Source of the DNA: JAGPUQ01 sp036961295
GTDB lineage: Bacteria > Pseudomonadota > Gammaproteobacteria > Pseudomonadales > Porticoccaceae
Length of the DNA stretch: 64,000 nucleotides
Reading direction: 5' to 3'
Assembly (NCBI GenBank): GCA_036961295.1
Contig: JBALVX010000002.1
Coordinates: 1 to 64,000, forward strand
The first letter of the stretch is position 1, and the number at the start of each line of letters is the position of its first letter. Below the pieces are notes generated by a model. That model was not told where the DNA came from. It saw nothing but the letters and a program-made list of their open reading frames with translations, and did not search any database. Made by a program: the position numbers and the translations under genes. Positions 25,363 to 34,817 of this stretch are shown here, in pieces.

Positions 25363-26544
25363 TTAAAAACTCATCCCAATTTTCATCCCAAGTACGTTAC
25401 GGTCGTATTCAGAAAATAAGTTATTCGAGTCGGTTTCGCTATACTCATAAAACAAGTTCACTTCCAGCCAGCGGCGCATTTTATAATTCAAGCCAAGGCT
25501 TACAGTATCGACATCGTCTTCACGATTATTATTAAATGACCCCTGATAGTCGTAATTTTCAAATTTGTAGCCAATATGTGAATTCCACCTCTTAGCCCAT
25601 TCATGATCCCACGTGAGTTCGGTAGCGGTCACTTCCGTCGATGTTTCCGTTCCTCCACCCTCCCAAATCAAACTCTCACTACTCAAAGCAAAGGTTGAAT
25701 AGGTTCTTGGTTGCCACCTAAGCGAGGCCGCCCACGATGGTCTGGATACGCCAGATATAGAACTCGCATCATAATCTCTGTTTTCTCTGCCGAAACTTAC
25801 ACGACCCCCGGTTTTGGCCGTTGCGTTCCACTCCACACCCACACGATAGATTTTACTGTCACCACTTAACAAGCTTGTAGAAGATTTATAATCATAATCA
25901 ATATAAATCACTTCAGCCAAAACGCGGGTCTTAGCCCCGACTCGGTAGTAGAAGGCCCCACTGCCACCTTTTCGGTCAAACTCGTTTTGCCTATTAAAGG
26001 ATCCGGAATTACGATTATTATCATACCGCCGTTGCCCCATGTTCAGGCCGATATCAACTTGTCCTTTAGCCGATTTCGCACCAAAGCCATAGACAAAGCC
26101 GCCGTCGAACGTGCTTAACTCGTCGCCAGTCTCGTTAAAAAGTCGGTTTGAGCTATCTCGCTCTTGCGTTTTGTTCACATAATTGACATCAAAATCCAGG
26201 CGATGTCGAGCAGTAAATTCAATATGCGCCAATACCTTGGCGTCGTGGTCAGTGTGCGAATCATCCTTGCTGGAATGGACTTCGTTATGAAGCAGGTCAT
26301 ATTTAAATTGATATAAATTTAGGCCATCTTTCGCTCTAAATACCAAAGAGGGGGCAACCGTCGTTACCCACGACTCCACTTCACCGCGGCGTGCTCGCCA
26401 AACGTTATCGTCGTAGGCCTCGCCCACCGTTACAGACGGAATAAATCCAGTTTCGTTAGGATCTGGTTCGAGTGCCAGCGTCTGATGGCTAATTACAGTT
26501 ATCGTAAGCGCGCCCAATACCCATGCCATTTTATTGTTAGCCAT
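25363..26544 (-). CDS. outer-membrane beta-barrel protein of the EPS locus
   Basis: 393 aa. A signal peptide (1-25, ending QTLA) precedes a barrel of alternating aromatic strands (LNLYQFKYDLLHNEVHSS, RWLEVNLFYEYSETDSNN), ending in Phe (GMKIGMSF) as barrel substrates do. It resembles the BBP2-type proteins found in exosortase/EPS loci. It could form the outer-membrane exit path, since the Wza here is short; that is inference. Confidence 0.7.
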   Translation of the reverse strand: MANNKMAWVLGALTITVISHQTLALEPDPNETGFIPSVTVGEAYDDNVWRARRGEVESWVTTVAPSLVFRAKDGLNLYQFKYDLLHNEVHSSKDDSHTDHDAKVLAHIEFTARHRLDFDVNYVNKTQERDSSNRLFNETGDELSTFDGGFVYGFGAKSAKGQVDIGLNMGQRRYDNNRNSGSFNRQNEFDRKGGSGAFYYRVGAKTRVLAEVIYIDYDYKSSTSLLSGDSKIYRVGVEWNATAKTGGRVSFGRENRDYDASSISGVSRPSWAASLRWQPRTYSTFALSSESLIWEGGGTETSTEVTATELTWDHEWAKRWNSHIGYKFENYDYQGSFNNNREDDVDTVSLGLNYKMRRWLEVNLFYEYSETDSNNLFSEYDRNVLGMKIGMSF

Positions 26545-26614
26545 CGAAAGTCCCTGTCCAGTTCCCGAGCGATGTTCCCACTATTCTAAAGCCCTTACTT
26601 AGAAATCAATGGCA

Positions 26615-26971
26615 TCAATTAGGGCTTGCGCTGTCGTTATTAGACCCCGTTGGCGGAATCCGTAAATGAGCGAACCTGTCGCACACGAAGGGCCTACCGA
26701 CTACAACCGTCCTGTCACAGAAGGTCGGAGAACTCAGCGCCCCAGTAATAAGCAAGCGATCTTCAGGTGTAGCGCCTTCAAGCAAGGCGTCAATGGCGAC
26801 CACTAAAGCATCGCCCTCGGCGGCTAAAATTTCTGCTTGCTGCACCTCGGTCAACTCAAGCCCCGCATCTAAAAGAGCCTGCACAGTGACTTCGTCGGCG
26901 AGCGCCGAACTCGCACTCATTATCATGGCCAGTAGTAAGGTCATTAATGGCGCAATTAGTATTTTCTTCAT
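26615..26971 (-). CDS. small secreted protein, unknown
   Basis: 118 aa with a clear signal peptide ending in SSALADE. The mature part contains an acidic helical stretch (LDAGLELTEVQQAEILAAEG) and two Cys (FCDRTVVVGRPFVCDRF), possibly one disulphide. The ATG at 26971 is favoured by GAGG upstream; a GTG at 26980 is in frame. It opens the minus-strand set with the outer-membrane protein, Wza and Wzc. No family recognised. Confidence 0.55.
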   Translation of the reverse strand: MKKILIAPLMTLLLAMIMSASSALADEVTVQALLDAGLELTEVQQAEILAAEGDALVVAIDALLEGATPEDRLLITGALSSPTFCDRTVVVGRPFVCDRFAHLRIPPTGSNNDSASPN

Positions 26972-27209
26972 GCCTCGCACCTCATTTCAAATTCCAGAGC
27001 ATCAATTTGCTCTCTGATCGCTGCCTCTTTGCGCTGCGTTTTGTTTTCTGTCTAGCTCTAATCTTAAGACTTTAGACCTCTTTTTGGTCTTATGTTCCTG
27101 ACAAACAAGCAAATTGTAACATAGCTATCACACTAATTTTGTAGACTACCGACCATTTTACGAATTTACTTATACGAACCTACTTAGATATGCAATTATA
27201 TCCATCCAG

Positions 27210-28604
27210 TTGATATGCCATACAACAAACAGGCCAGTTCTAATCACTCAATCCCAACAATCCCAACAAAAAGCAGACTCTGAGCAATTGCTCACTTACG
27301 CCGTGTTAGGTTTGCTGGTCTGGTTACCCTTACCTCTGGGCAGTAATCGTCCCTGGTCTTCGATGTTATTCGTGCTCATCACGGCTCTGCTGAGTGCCGC
27401 ATGGGCCTGGACCAAGCTATCAAAACCACCAAATAAAATATTTAAAAACAATGCCTTACGCCACGCCAAACCTTTGTTTTGGCTCCTGGCCGCAAGCCAA
27501 ATATGGATAGGTATCCAATGGCTAACGGGCATCAGCCAAAACCATGGGGAGACACTACGCTACTTGCTACTCGGCTGTAGTTACGGCCTGCTCTATCTGC
27601 TGGTCATCAACCTTTTTTATACCCGCCAAAGACTAACTTTATTGCTCTCCGTCGTCGTCATAAGTGGCGCAGCTCAGGCTTTCTATGGCACTTTTATGAC
27701 ACTTTCGGGCCTCGAATGGCAATTTTTTGCCGCAAAAGAACATTACCTCGGCCACGCTACCGGGACCTTCGTTAACCGTAATCATCTCGCCGGTTATTTG
27801 GAAATGACCATCGCCTGTGGAATTGGCCTGTTGCTGGCCTTGCGAGGCGGGCAAAAATTTAACCTGCGCAACTCAATTGAACTGCTGATGGGCCCCAAAG
27901 CCCTAATCCGCCTGTCCTTAGTGATTATGGTAATCGCACTGGTGATGACCCACTCGCGCATGGGCAATGCGGCTTTCTTTAGCGCGCTGACAATTGTGGG
28001 TGGCTTGTTTATTGTCACCAACAAACAGCATCGAACCCGTAATAGCCTGATTTTACTAAGTATTATCCTGATTGATATGCTGGTTGTCAGCCAGTACTTT
28101 GGCCTGGAAAACCTCAAAGATCGCCTGGTTAACACCCGAATCACTGATCAAGTCATCAATGGTGAGGTAATTCGGCAAGACAATATAGTTCGCGACGATA
28201 TTTTTGTTTCGGCGTTGCCACTGATTGAGAAATACGCCATCACCGGCGCCGGAGCGGGTAGCTTTGAATCGGTCTACCAACAATACCCGGGGCCCGACAT
28301 TCGATTACACCTGGACCACGCCCACAACGACTATCTGCAATTTATTGTCGAATTTGGCCTTATCGGCCTATTGCCCCTTGCCCTGTTTGTCGTCCTGTCC
28401 TTGTGGCACGGCCTGCAAGCCCTACGCTTTCATCAATCACCTTATCGCAGCGGAATAGGCTTTGCCTCGTCCATGGGGATTTTATCGCTCCTGATTCACT
28501 CTTCTACCGATTTTAATCTGCAAATCCCCGCTAATGCCGCCACCTTCACGGTACTCTGCGCAATCGCCGTGCTCGCAAAACATCACGTGAAAACAGCTCC
28601 ATGA
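27210..28604 (+). CDS. O-antigen ligase/polymerase family membrane protein
   Basis: 464 aa with about ten membrane helices and the large periplasmic loop containing AGAGSFESVYQQYPGP and LDHAHNDYLQFIVEFGLIGL, hallmarks of the Wzy_C/O-antigen ligase family. It probably polymerises or ligates polysaccharide. The start is uncertain: the frame opens with TTG at 27210 and no good RBS or in-frame ATG is seen nearby. It is the only plus-strand gene in the EPS locus, and its 3' end overlaps the VanZ gene tail-to-tail by 59 bp. Confidence 0.8.
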   Translation: MICHTTNRPVLITQSQQSQQKADSEQLLTYAVLGLLVWLPLPLGSNRPWSSMLFVLITALLSAAWAWTKLSKPPNKIFKNNALRHAKPLFWLLAASQIWIGIQWLTGISQNHGETLRYLLLGCSYGLLYLLVINLFYTRQRLTLLLSVVVISGAAQAFYGTFMTLSGLEWQFFAAKEHYLGHATGTFVNRNHLAGYLEMTIACGIGLLLALRGGQKFNLRNSIELLMGPKALIRLSLVIMVIALVMTHSRMGNAAFFSALTIVGGLFIVTNKQHRTRNSLILLSIILIDMLVVSQYFGLENLKDRLVNTRITDQVINGEVIRQDNIVRDDIFVSALPLIEKYAITGAGAGSFESVYQQYPGPDIRLHLDHAHNDYLQFIVEFGLIGLLPLALFVVLSLWHGLQALRFHQSPYRSGIGFASSMGILSLLIHSSTDFNLQIPANAATFTVLCAIAVLAKHHVKTAP

Positions 28605-29007
28605 AAGCCATAGCCAGCAGCACACCGATCAAATTTGCATAAACGTCATACATATCAAACAAGCGTAAAGGTCGAATGACGCCTTGCAGATACTCCAGAA
28701 TAAAAGCAGTGACCAACATCGCTAGCCAAAACCCGATTTTAGGCAGCATAAGGAAAACCATACGGGCGGTAACAGCCAGCGCCAAAAAAGCCACGACATG
28801 ATCAATCGTACCGGCATGACCGAAAAAAGCCGGGATGGGCGCAGGACGAAAAATCGCGTACAACACAACAGCACTCACGGACAAAAACAAAGCCCATCGC
28901 GCTATCACACTGTTTTTAACAGAAGCCATTAGCTTTATAAAGAAGTCATACGTTTTAACAGAAGCCATTAGCTTTATAAAGGAGTCATACGTTTTAAAAA
29001 AAATCAT
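28546..29007 (-). CDS. VanZ-like membrane protein
   Basis: 153 aa with four predicted helices and the VanZ-like pattern (PAPIPAFFGHAGTIDHVVAF; EYLQGVIRPLRLFDMYDVYA NL split here). Short VanZ proteins recur in EPS and exosortase loci; function unknown. The first 31 residues contain a 13-residue in-frame duplication (KTYDxFIKLMASV twice) from a 39-bp repeat, so the real start may be later, at the last MASVKNS. It overlaps the O-antigen ligase gene at the 3' end. Confidence 0.7.
   Translation of the reverse strand: MIFFKTYDSFIKLMASVKTYDFFIKLMASVKNSVIARWALFLSVSAVVLYAIFRPAPIPAFFGHAGTIDHVVAFLALAVTARMVFLMLPKIGFWLAMLVTAFILEYLQGVIRPLRLFDMYDVYANLIGVLLAMAFMELFSRDVLRARRLRRVP
28914..28991. repeat. 39-bp tandem duplication in the VanZ gene start
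   Basis: Two units (28914-28952, 28953-28991) differ at one base. The length is a multiple of three, so the frame is kept and a 13-residue block is repeated. Confidence 0.95.
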
Positions 29008-29024
29008 AACTGAGGCCTTATGCC

Positions 29025-30509
29025 TTAAGATTTCATTTTCGGCTCGGCAACGTCCCGGCCATAAACATCATCAATACGTATGATGTCATCTTCGCCGGTA
29101 TACTCGCCCATCTGCACCTCAATCATTGCCAAATCGCTATCACCTTTATTTTCGAGACGATGAACCTGGCCCATTTTTATATAAGTTGATTCATTGGGGT
29201 TGAGCAAAAATACATCTTCGTCAACCGTCACCGTCGCTATACCAGAGACCACTACCCAGTGCTCATTGCGATAACGATGTTTCTGCAACGACAATTTCGA
29301 GCCCGGCTTAACCACGATCCGCTTAATTTTGTAAAACTCAGAGGCCAACAAAACCTCATACGTCCCCCAGGGGCGATGCACCTTATTGTGCACCTTCGCC
29401 AACTCGGGCGACCTTAACTTAATTTTCTCTACAACTTGTTTTACCTTTTGAGAACTACCCTTTTTGGCTATCAACAAGGCATCAACGGTATCCACTACCA
29501 ATAAGTCATCGACATCAATCAAAGCAACCTGACGCTCACCGGACACTAACAAATTATTATGTGAGTCAATATAAATGGGCTGGTTATCACCTTCTTCCAT
29601 CGCTACCAAAGCATTACCAGCATCTGCCTGGCTTGCCGTATTACTACGTTTTACCTCGTCAAAAAGCGCATCAAAACTACCCAGGTCAGACCACCCCATA
29701 TCACAGGGTACAACCTTGACCTTGCTGGATTTCTCCATCACTGCATAGTCGATACTGTCCGCAGGAATCGCCTGCATCGCCTCTAATTGAATGCGAATCT
29801 CTTTCCTGGCGCCGTCAGAGTCAGTCTCGGCAGAATCGATTGCTGCAATAGCCCGCTTACAGGCCTGATACATCTCTGGGGCATACTGCTTCAGCTCGGC
29901 CAAAAACACGCCTGCTTTGAAGCAGAACATACCCGAATTCCAATAGTAATTACCCTGTTCGATATAAGATTGCGCTAACTCTGCCGAAGGTTTTTCTTTA
30001 AAGGACAGCACCTGTTCGCCCAAGGCGGTCGTTGCGTTTTTTTCTATACCCGCGCTTTGAATATAGCCATAACCAGTTTCTGGGTAATCCGGTTTAATGC
30101 CGAAGGTGACCAATGCACCTTGCTCAGCCAACTGTTCTGCGACAGAAATTGCCTGGTCATAGGCTTGTTGATTTTTCACCAGATGATCAGATGGCGTCAC
30201 CAAAACCATGTCATCCTCATTGAGCGCAAAACAGGCCAAGGCAATAGCAGGGGCTGTATTTCGCCCCACGGGCTCCAGTAAAAACCTTGAATCCGCGACA
30301 TTCAATTCAGACAACTGGTCAACCGCCAGAAAAAACTGATCCGTATTAGAAATAATAAAACTTGAGTCACAACTGCTTTCGTTCCGAGCGACCGTGTCTT
30401 GAAACAGTGAACGCCCGTCAAATAATCGAACAAACTGCTTTGGCAATAATGTGCGACTCAAAGGCCACAAACGCGTACCGGAGCCCCCACATAAAATAAT
30501 ATTAATCAT
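29025..30509 (-). CDS. manC: mannose-1-phosphate guanylyltransferase / mannose-6-phosphate isomerase
   Basis: A bifunctional 494-aa enzyme supplying GDP-mannose. The N-terminal pyrophosphorylase has CGGSGTRLWPLSR at residues 7-19 and FKEKPSAELA. The C-terminal type II phosphomannose isomerase cupin has RPWGTYEVLL and KPGSKLSLQKHRYRNEHW. GDP-mannose feeds the gmd and fcl products encoded directly upstream to make GDP-L-fucose. Full length. Confidence 0.93.
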   Translation of the reverse strand: MINIILCGGSGTRLWPLSRTLLPKQFVRLFDGRSLFQDTVARNESSCDSSFIISNTDQFFLAVDQLSELNVADSRFLLEPVGRNTAPAIALACFALNEDDMVLVTPSDHLVKNQQAYDQAISVAEQLAEQGALVTFGIKPDYPETGYGYIQSAGIEKNATTALGEQVLSFKEKPSAELAQSYIEQGNYYWNSGMFCFKAGVFLAELKQYAPEMYQACKRAIAAIDSAETDSDGARKEIRIQLEAMQAIPADSIDYAVMEKSSKVKVVPCDMGWSDLGSFDALFDEVKRSNTASQADAGNALVAMEEGDNQPIYIDSHNNLLVSGERQVALIDVDDLLVVDTVDALLIAKKGSSQKVKQVVEKIKLRSPELAKVHNKVHRPWGTYEVLLASEFYKIKRIVVKPGSKLSLQKHRYRNEHWVVVSGIATVTVDEDVFLLNPNESTYIKMGQVHRLENKGDSDLAMIEVQMGEYTGEDDIIRIDDVYGRDVAEPKMKS

Positions 30510-30583
30510 TCAGGCACCAATATTAGGTAAAAATGTTAGGCGCAAATGGCATAACAGACATTAAACAAAAACAATGCAATTTT

Positions 30584-31546
30584 TCACGTCCTGAAATTAT
30601 TCTGATTTTCCAAAAACCAGTCATAAGTCGCTGTTAGTCCCGCCTCCAAAGAGATTGAGGCTTGCCAGCCCAGGTCACTCAGCCGAGACACATCTAATAA
30701 CTTGCGCGGCGTACCATCTGGCTTACTGGCATCAAACTCTATCTTGCCTTTATAACCCACCACCCGCGCCATAGTTTCGACCAGTTCTTTAATCGTACAA
30801 TCGATACCCGTGCCCACATTAATATGCGAGAGCATAGGTTTGGTATGGCGTTGATACACTGTATTATCAAGATTCATCACAAAAACTGCGGCCTGGGCCA
30901 TATCATTCACATGTAAAAATTCACGCATCGGTGTACCAGTACCCCAGGCCGTGACAACTGGATCGTCATTAACTTTAGCCAGATGGAAGCGCCGCATCAA
31001 GGCAGGGACAACATGTGAATTTTCTGGATGAAAGTTGTCGTTCTCACCGTATAAATTGGTAGGCATCACTGAACGGTAATCCACCCCGTACTGTCGATTG
31101 TAGGACTCGCACAGCTTAATGCCGGTAATTTTAGCAATGGCGTAGGGTTCGTTAGTTGGCTCTAAAGTACCCTGTAATAACTCCGACTCTTGCATCGGTT
31201 GCGCGGCCATTTTCGGGTAAATACACGACGAACCCAAAAATAGCAGCTTCTCTACCCCCGCAACATAAGACTGATGAATGATATTTGCCTCAATCATCAG
31301 GTTTTCATAAATAAACTCTGCGGGGTACTCATTATTGGCGTGAATACCACCCACTTTGGCTGCCGCTAAATACACCTGGTCGATGTTTTCATTTTTAAAG
31401 AAACCTCGCACCTCAGCCTGGCACAACAAATCAAGCTCATCGCGATTACGGGTCACGAGCTCTACATCGGCACAGGGTTCAAGTTGCCGGACAATGGCAG
31501 AACCCACCATACCCCGGTGGCCTGCAATAAAAATTCGCTTTCCCAT
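30584..31546 (-). CDS. fcl: GDP-L-fucose synthase
   Basis: 320 aa extended SDR (WcaG/Fcl): GHRGMVGSAIV at the N-terminus, SSCIYP, and catalytic Tyr-Lys in EPYAIAKITG. An epimerase-reductase, it converts GDP-4-keto-6-deoxymannose to GDP-L-fucose. It lies 50 bp after gmd on the same strand. Confidence 0.95.
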   Translation of the reverse strand: MGKRIFIAGHRGMVGSAIVRQLEPCADVELVTRNRDELDLLCQAEVRGFFKNENIDQVYLAAAKVGGIHANNEYPAEFIYENLMIEANIIHQSYVAGVEKLLFLGSSCIYPKMAAQPMQESELLQGTLEPTNEPYAIAKITGIKLCESYNRQYGVDYRSVMPTNLYGENDNFHPENSHVVPALMRRFHLAKVNDDPVVTAWGTGTPMREFLHVNDMAQAAVFVMNLDNTVYQRHTKPMLSHINVGTGIDCTIKELVETMARVVGYKGKIEFDASKPDGTPRKLLDVSRLSDLGWQASISLEAGLTATYDWFLENQNNFRT

Positions 31547-31596
31547 ATTCTTCTACTTGATATGCCCTGAGTTTTTTACCCAGAAATTAAGATTTT

Positions 31597-32721
31597 TTAT
31601 GACTCCAGGCTGACATTGACCTCATGCCCATGCGCTTTCAACAAAGCGTGCCGTTTAGCGATATCCAGGTCATTAGCTATCATCTCGGCACACATCTCTT
31701 CCACCGAAATCTCTGGCACCCAGCCTAATTTTTCCTTAGCTTTGGTCGGATCACCTAACAAGGTTTCTACTTCCGTCGGGCGAAAATAACGTGGGTCAAC
31801 CTTCACCAACACATCGCCAACTGATACGCCCGGTAGCGACTCTCCGGTAATGGCCTTAACGATCCCGGTCTCTTCCAGGCCTTCACCATTAAACTCAAGC
31901 TCAATGCCTAGCTCAGCCGCCGACAGCCGCACAAAGTCCCGTACCGATATTTGCTTGCCGGTGGCAATTACAAAATCGTCTGGCGTCTCTTGCTGCAACA
32001 TCATCCACTGCATACGCACATAGTCTTTCGCGTGCCCCCAATCCCGCAGTGCATTCATGTTACCCAGATACAAACAATCCTCCAAACCTTGCGAGATATT
32101 GCACAGGGAGCGAGTGATTTTACGGGTCACAAAGGTTTCGCCACGGCGCGGGGACTCATGATTAAACAAAATACCGTTGCAGGCATACATACCGTAGGCC
32201 TCGCGATAGTTAATGGTAATCCAGTAAGCGTACATCTTCGCTACCGCATAAGGCGAGCGGGGGTAAAAGGGAGTCTGCTCTGTTTGCGGGCTCTCCTGAA
32301 CCAAACCATAAAGCTCTGAGGTCGATGCCTGGTAGAAGCGCGCCGTCTTCTCCATGCCGAGAATACGAATCGCCTCCAACAAACGCAAGGCACCCATCGC
32401 ATCCGTATCTGCCGTATATTCAGGCGACTCAAAAGACACCGCTACATGGCTTTGCGCACCCAGGTTATACACCTCATCCGGTTGTACCTGTTGCAATATG
32501 CGAACCAAATTAGATGTGTCCGTTAGATCACCATAGTGTAAGAAAAAGTTCTTATTCGACTCGTGGACATCCTGGTAAATATGATCAATACGCTCCGTAT
32601 TAAGCGAAGACGAACGACGCTTAATACCATGAACCTGATAGCCTTTCTCCAATAAAAACTCGGCCAAATACGAACCATCCTGGCCGGTGACTCCGGTAAT
32701 CAATGCTATTTTATTGTCCAT
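31597..32721 (-). CDS. gmd: GDP-mannose 4,6-dehydratase
   Basis: 374 aa SDR: GVTGQDGSYLAEFLLEKGY at the N-terminus, KRRSSSLNTERIDHIY, and YPRSPYAVAKMYAYW with the catalytic Tyr-Lys. It produces GDP-4-keto-6-deoxymannose. Its ATG overlaps the stop of the WecG remnant by 11 bp, so translation was once coupled to that gene. Confidence 0.95.
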   Translation of the reverse strand: MDNKIALITGVTGQDGSYLAEFLLEKGYQVHGIKRRSSSLNTERIDHIYQDVHESNKNFFLHYGDLTDTSNLVRILQQVQPDEVYNLGAQSHVAVSFESPEYTADTDAMGALRLLEAIRILGMEKTARFYQASTSELYGLVQESPQTEQTPFYPRSPYAVAKMYAYWITINYREAYGMYACNGILFNHESPRRGETFVTRKITRSLCNISQGLEDCLYLGNMNALRDWGHAKDYVRMQWMMLQQETPDDFVIATGKQISVRDFVRLSAAELGIELEFNGEGLEETGIVKAITGESLPGVSVGDVLVKVDPRYFRPTEVETLLGDPTKAKEKLGWVPEISVEEMCAEMIANDLDIAKRHALLKAHGHEVNVSLES

Positions 32722-33148
32722 TTATATCTCTACTAAAATTTCTCTTGAACAGCCATTGCTGAAGAAAATACCAAACAAACCGGGGATTATGCTTTAGATA
32801 GCGTCGCCATAATCGCCCTGGCTCACAACACAATCGAAACAGCCATTCCATACCGATACTCTGTACCCAACGGGGCGCATGCCTTTTGGTACCCGCCACA
32901 AAATCAAAAGCAGCCCCTACGCCAATCATGGCACAATTTAGCTGCGTTTTATGCGCCGCCATCCACATCTCCTGCTTGGGACAGCTTATCCCTAGAAATA
33001 AAACATCAACCATTGACTGATTTATTTCTTCAATAACAGCGGCTTCATCGGAATCGCTAAAATCTAGAAAAGGTGGCGAAAAATCGTATGTTATCTTGAT
33101 TTCAGAATATTGAGCTAGCAGTCTAGACCTAACTAAATCTAGAATAAA
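32711..33148 (-). pseudogene. C-terminal remnant of a WecG/TagA-family (GT26) glycosyltransferase
   Basis: The frame is open from 33148 without an ATG. It first reads ILDLVRSRLLAQYSEIKI, then SPPFLDFSDSDEAAVIEEIN, then DVLFLGISCPKQEMWMA and later GVGAAFDFVAGTKRHAPRWV. These are the last ~145 residues of a GT26 UDP-ManNAc-transferase-type enzyme. The N-terminal acceptor-binding half is gone. An internal ATG at 33013 could still yield 100 aa, but without the conserved NxDG region. The 3' end of the upstream GT2-GT26 gene overlaps it. Confidence 0.7.
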
Positions 33149-34814
33149 TCACCATTATTATACTGCGTAATAGAAACACTACATTTCCTACGACGTAACG
33201 ATTAAACAACCTTCGTGGTTCTCTCAATAAACGATATACCCATTCCACATTAAAACGTCGCACCCAATTTGGTGCCCGCTGCACCCTACCCCCCATAAAA
33301 TCTAAAATCGCACCACCACACACTATTACAACACGAAATTCAACATCAGAGAGTTCTTTGCGAATCGCGGCGGCTACACGCTCCTGCTTAGGCATACCCA
33401 TTGCAAGAATAACTAAGCTATCGTTGCAAATAGAGCTATTAACAAGATCAATATAGTAGGCAATCTCGTGAAAGCCATCCTCAACAACTAATACCCGCCC
33501 ACCGCTCTCCTTTATAGAACGTGCAGAGCATTCATTGTAAGGCGATTCGGTCCCCAACAATAGAATATCAAATCGTTGTTTCACCGCCTCACTAATCATG
33601 CTTGGAATGTAGTCAGTGCCGTTCATATTATATCCAGGAGCACGCCCCAACAATTTCATGTTTAATTCGATACCAATACCATCCCTGAGAATAAAATCCA
33701 AATTCAGAATATCTAAATAAGCTATTGGATTCCTAGCGGCAATATTACAGGCATGTGCATTCACAAACCCAACCGTTGAAATTCCTGTTCCAGAATATAT
33801 CTGATTGGTGAGTTCCGCTATGCCATGAACATCTGGAATAATAGTAATTTTGTCGATTAATATTTTAAGTTTATTCAACGTCCCAATTGGAATACTCATA
33901 AACGACCAACCGCACACATGGAGCGGCAACAACACTTTCATCACTGTTCTATCAAACTTACTTGAAATATTTTTATTTATAAAATAGATTAACGAGTCGT
34001 ATTTAAGACGTGCAATAACCGGATCGAATAAATTTTTTCCCCACCCGAATACATGGACAACAGGAAAAACATCGCACGTAACAACACGCTTACCTTGCTT
34101 ATGGGCAGTTATACACAGATCCTCATCCTCGCCATATAAAAAAATATTGGGATCAAATCCGCCCGTTAATCTCAAAAAATCACCACGCAGCAGCATTGCC
34201 GCACCACAAACCCAATCAACATTACCAACCTCACAAGTCGGCTCATAACAATCTGAAGTTATACCAACTAAATTTCGCTCGCTCGACAATACAAAGTTTT
34301 TGGCCAGGGGTATACTGAGCATTAACTTTCTAAATAATTTATTCTTGATTAAAAATATGGCTATTTTCCTTAAACCGCCAATCTGAAGTAACCATTTAGG
34401 CCATGACGAATAAGGATATGCATGGGTCTGCGGTTGGCCATGGGGGAATACTAGCGGAAGCCCGCACACCGCAATGGATGCCTCATCAGAAATGATTTCT
34501 ATGGCCTCGTGTGCAGAGTCGCGGACAAACCAGGCATCGGAATTCAACAGAAAAAACCACTCTGCGTCCACAGATATAAATCCAATATTATTAGCCGGGC
34601 CAAAACCGATATTCTGCTCAAGGAGAATAACTTTTAATTGAGCTAATTCACCAGACAACACTGCAAGCAAATCCCTAGTATCGTCACTGGATGCATTGTC
34701 AACAACAACAATACAATCGTCTTTACCCATGAATTGAGCAGCCGACCTGACACACTTCTCAATAGTCTTTTCCGAATTAAAGCTAACAACGACAAAGGAT
34801 AGATTAAACATCAT
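33129..34814 (-). CDS. GT2 - WecG/TagA (GT26) fusion glycosyltransferase
   Basis: 561 aa with two catalytic modules. Residues 1-290 are a GT-A family 2 transferase (SFVVVSFNSEKTIEKCVRSA, DCIVVVDNASSDDTRD, GEDEDLCITAHKQG). Residues about 320-540 are a GT26 module (FVNAHACNIAARNP, LNLDFILRDGIGIELNMKLL, LAMGMPKQERVAAA, GGAILDFMGGRVQRAPNWV). A single chain may add two sugars in sequence during repeat-unit assembly. It is the only clear glycosyltransferase in the locus apart from the initiating transferase, so others must lie elsewhere. Confidence 0.85.
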   Translation of the reverse strand: MMFNLSFVVVSFNSEKTIEKCVRSAAQFMGKDDCIVVVDNASSDDTRDLLAVLSGELAQLKVILLEQNIGFGPANNIGFISVDAEWFFLLNSDAWFVRDSAHEAIEIISDEASIAVCGLPLVFPHGQPQTHAYPYSSWPKWLLQIGGLRKIAIFLIKNKLFRKLMLSIPLAKNFVLSSERNLVGITSDCYEPTCEVGNVDWVCGAAMLLRGDFLRLTGGFDPNIFLYGEDEDLCITAHKQGKRVVTCDVFPVVHVFGWGKNLFDPVIARLKYDSLIYFINKNISSKFDRTVMKVLLPLHVCGWSFMSIPIGTLNKLKILIDKITIIPDVHGIAELTNQIYSGTGISTVGFVNAHACNIAARNPIAYLDILNLDFILRDGIGIELNMKLLGRAPGYNMNGTDYIPSMISEAVKQRFDILLLGTESPYNECSARSIKESGGRVLVVEDGFHEIAYYIDLVNSSICNDSLVILAMGMPKQERVAAAIRKELSDVEFRVVIVCGGAILDFMGGRVQRAPNWVRRFNVEWVYRLLREPRRLFNRYVVGNVVFLLRSIIMVIYSRFS

Positions 34815-34817
34815 CGG

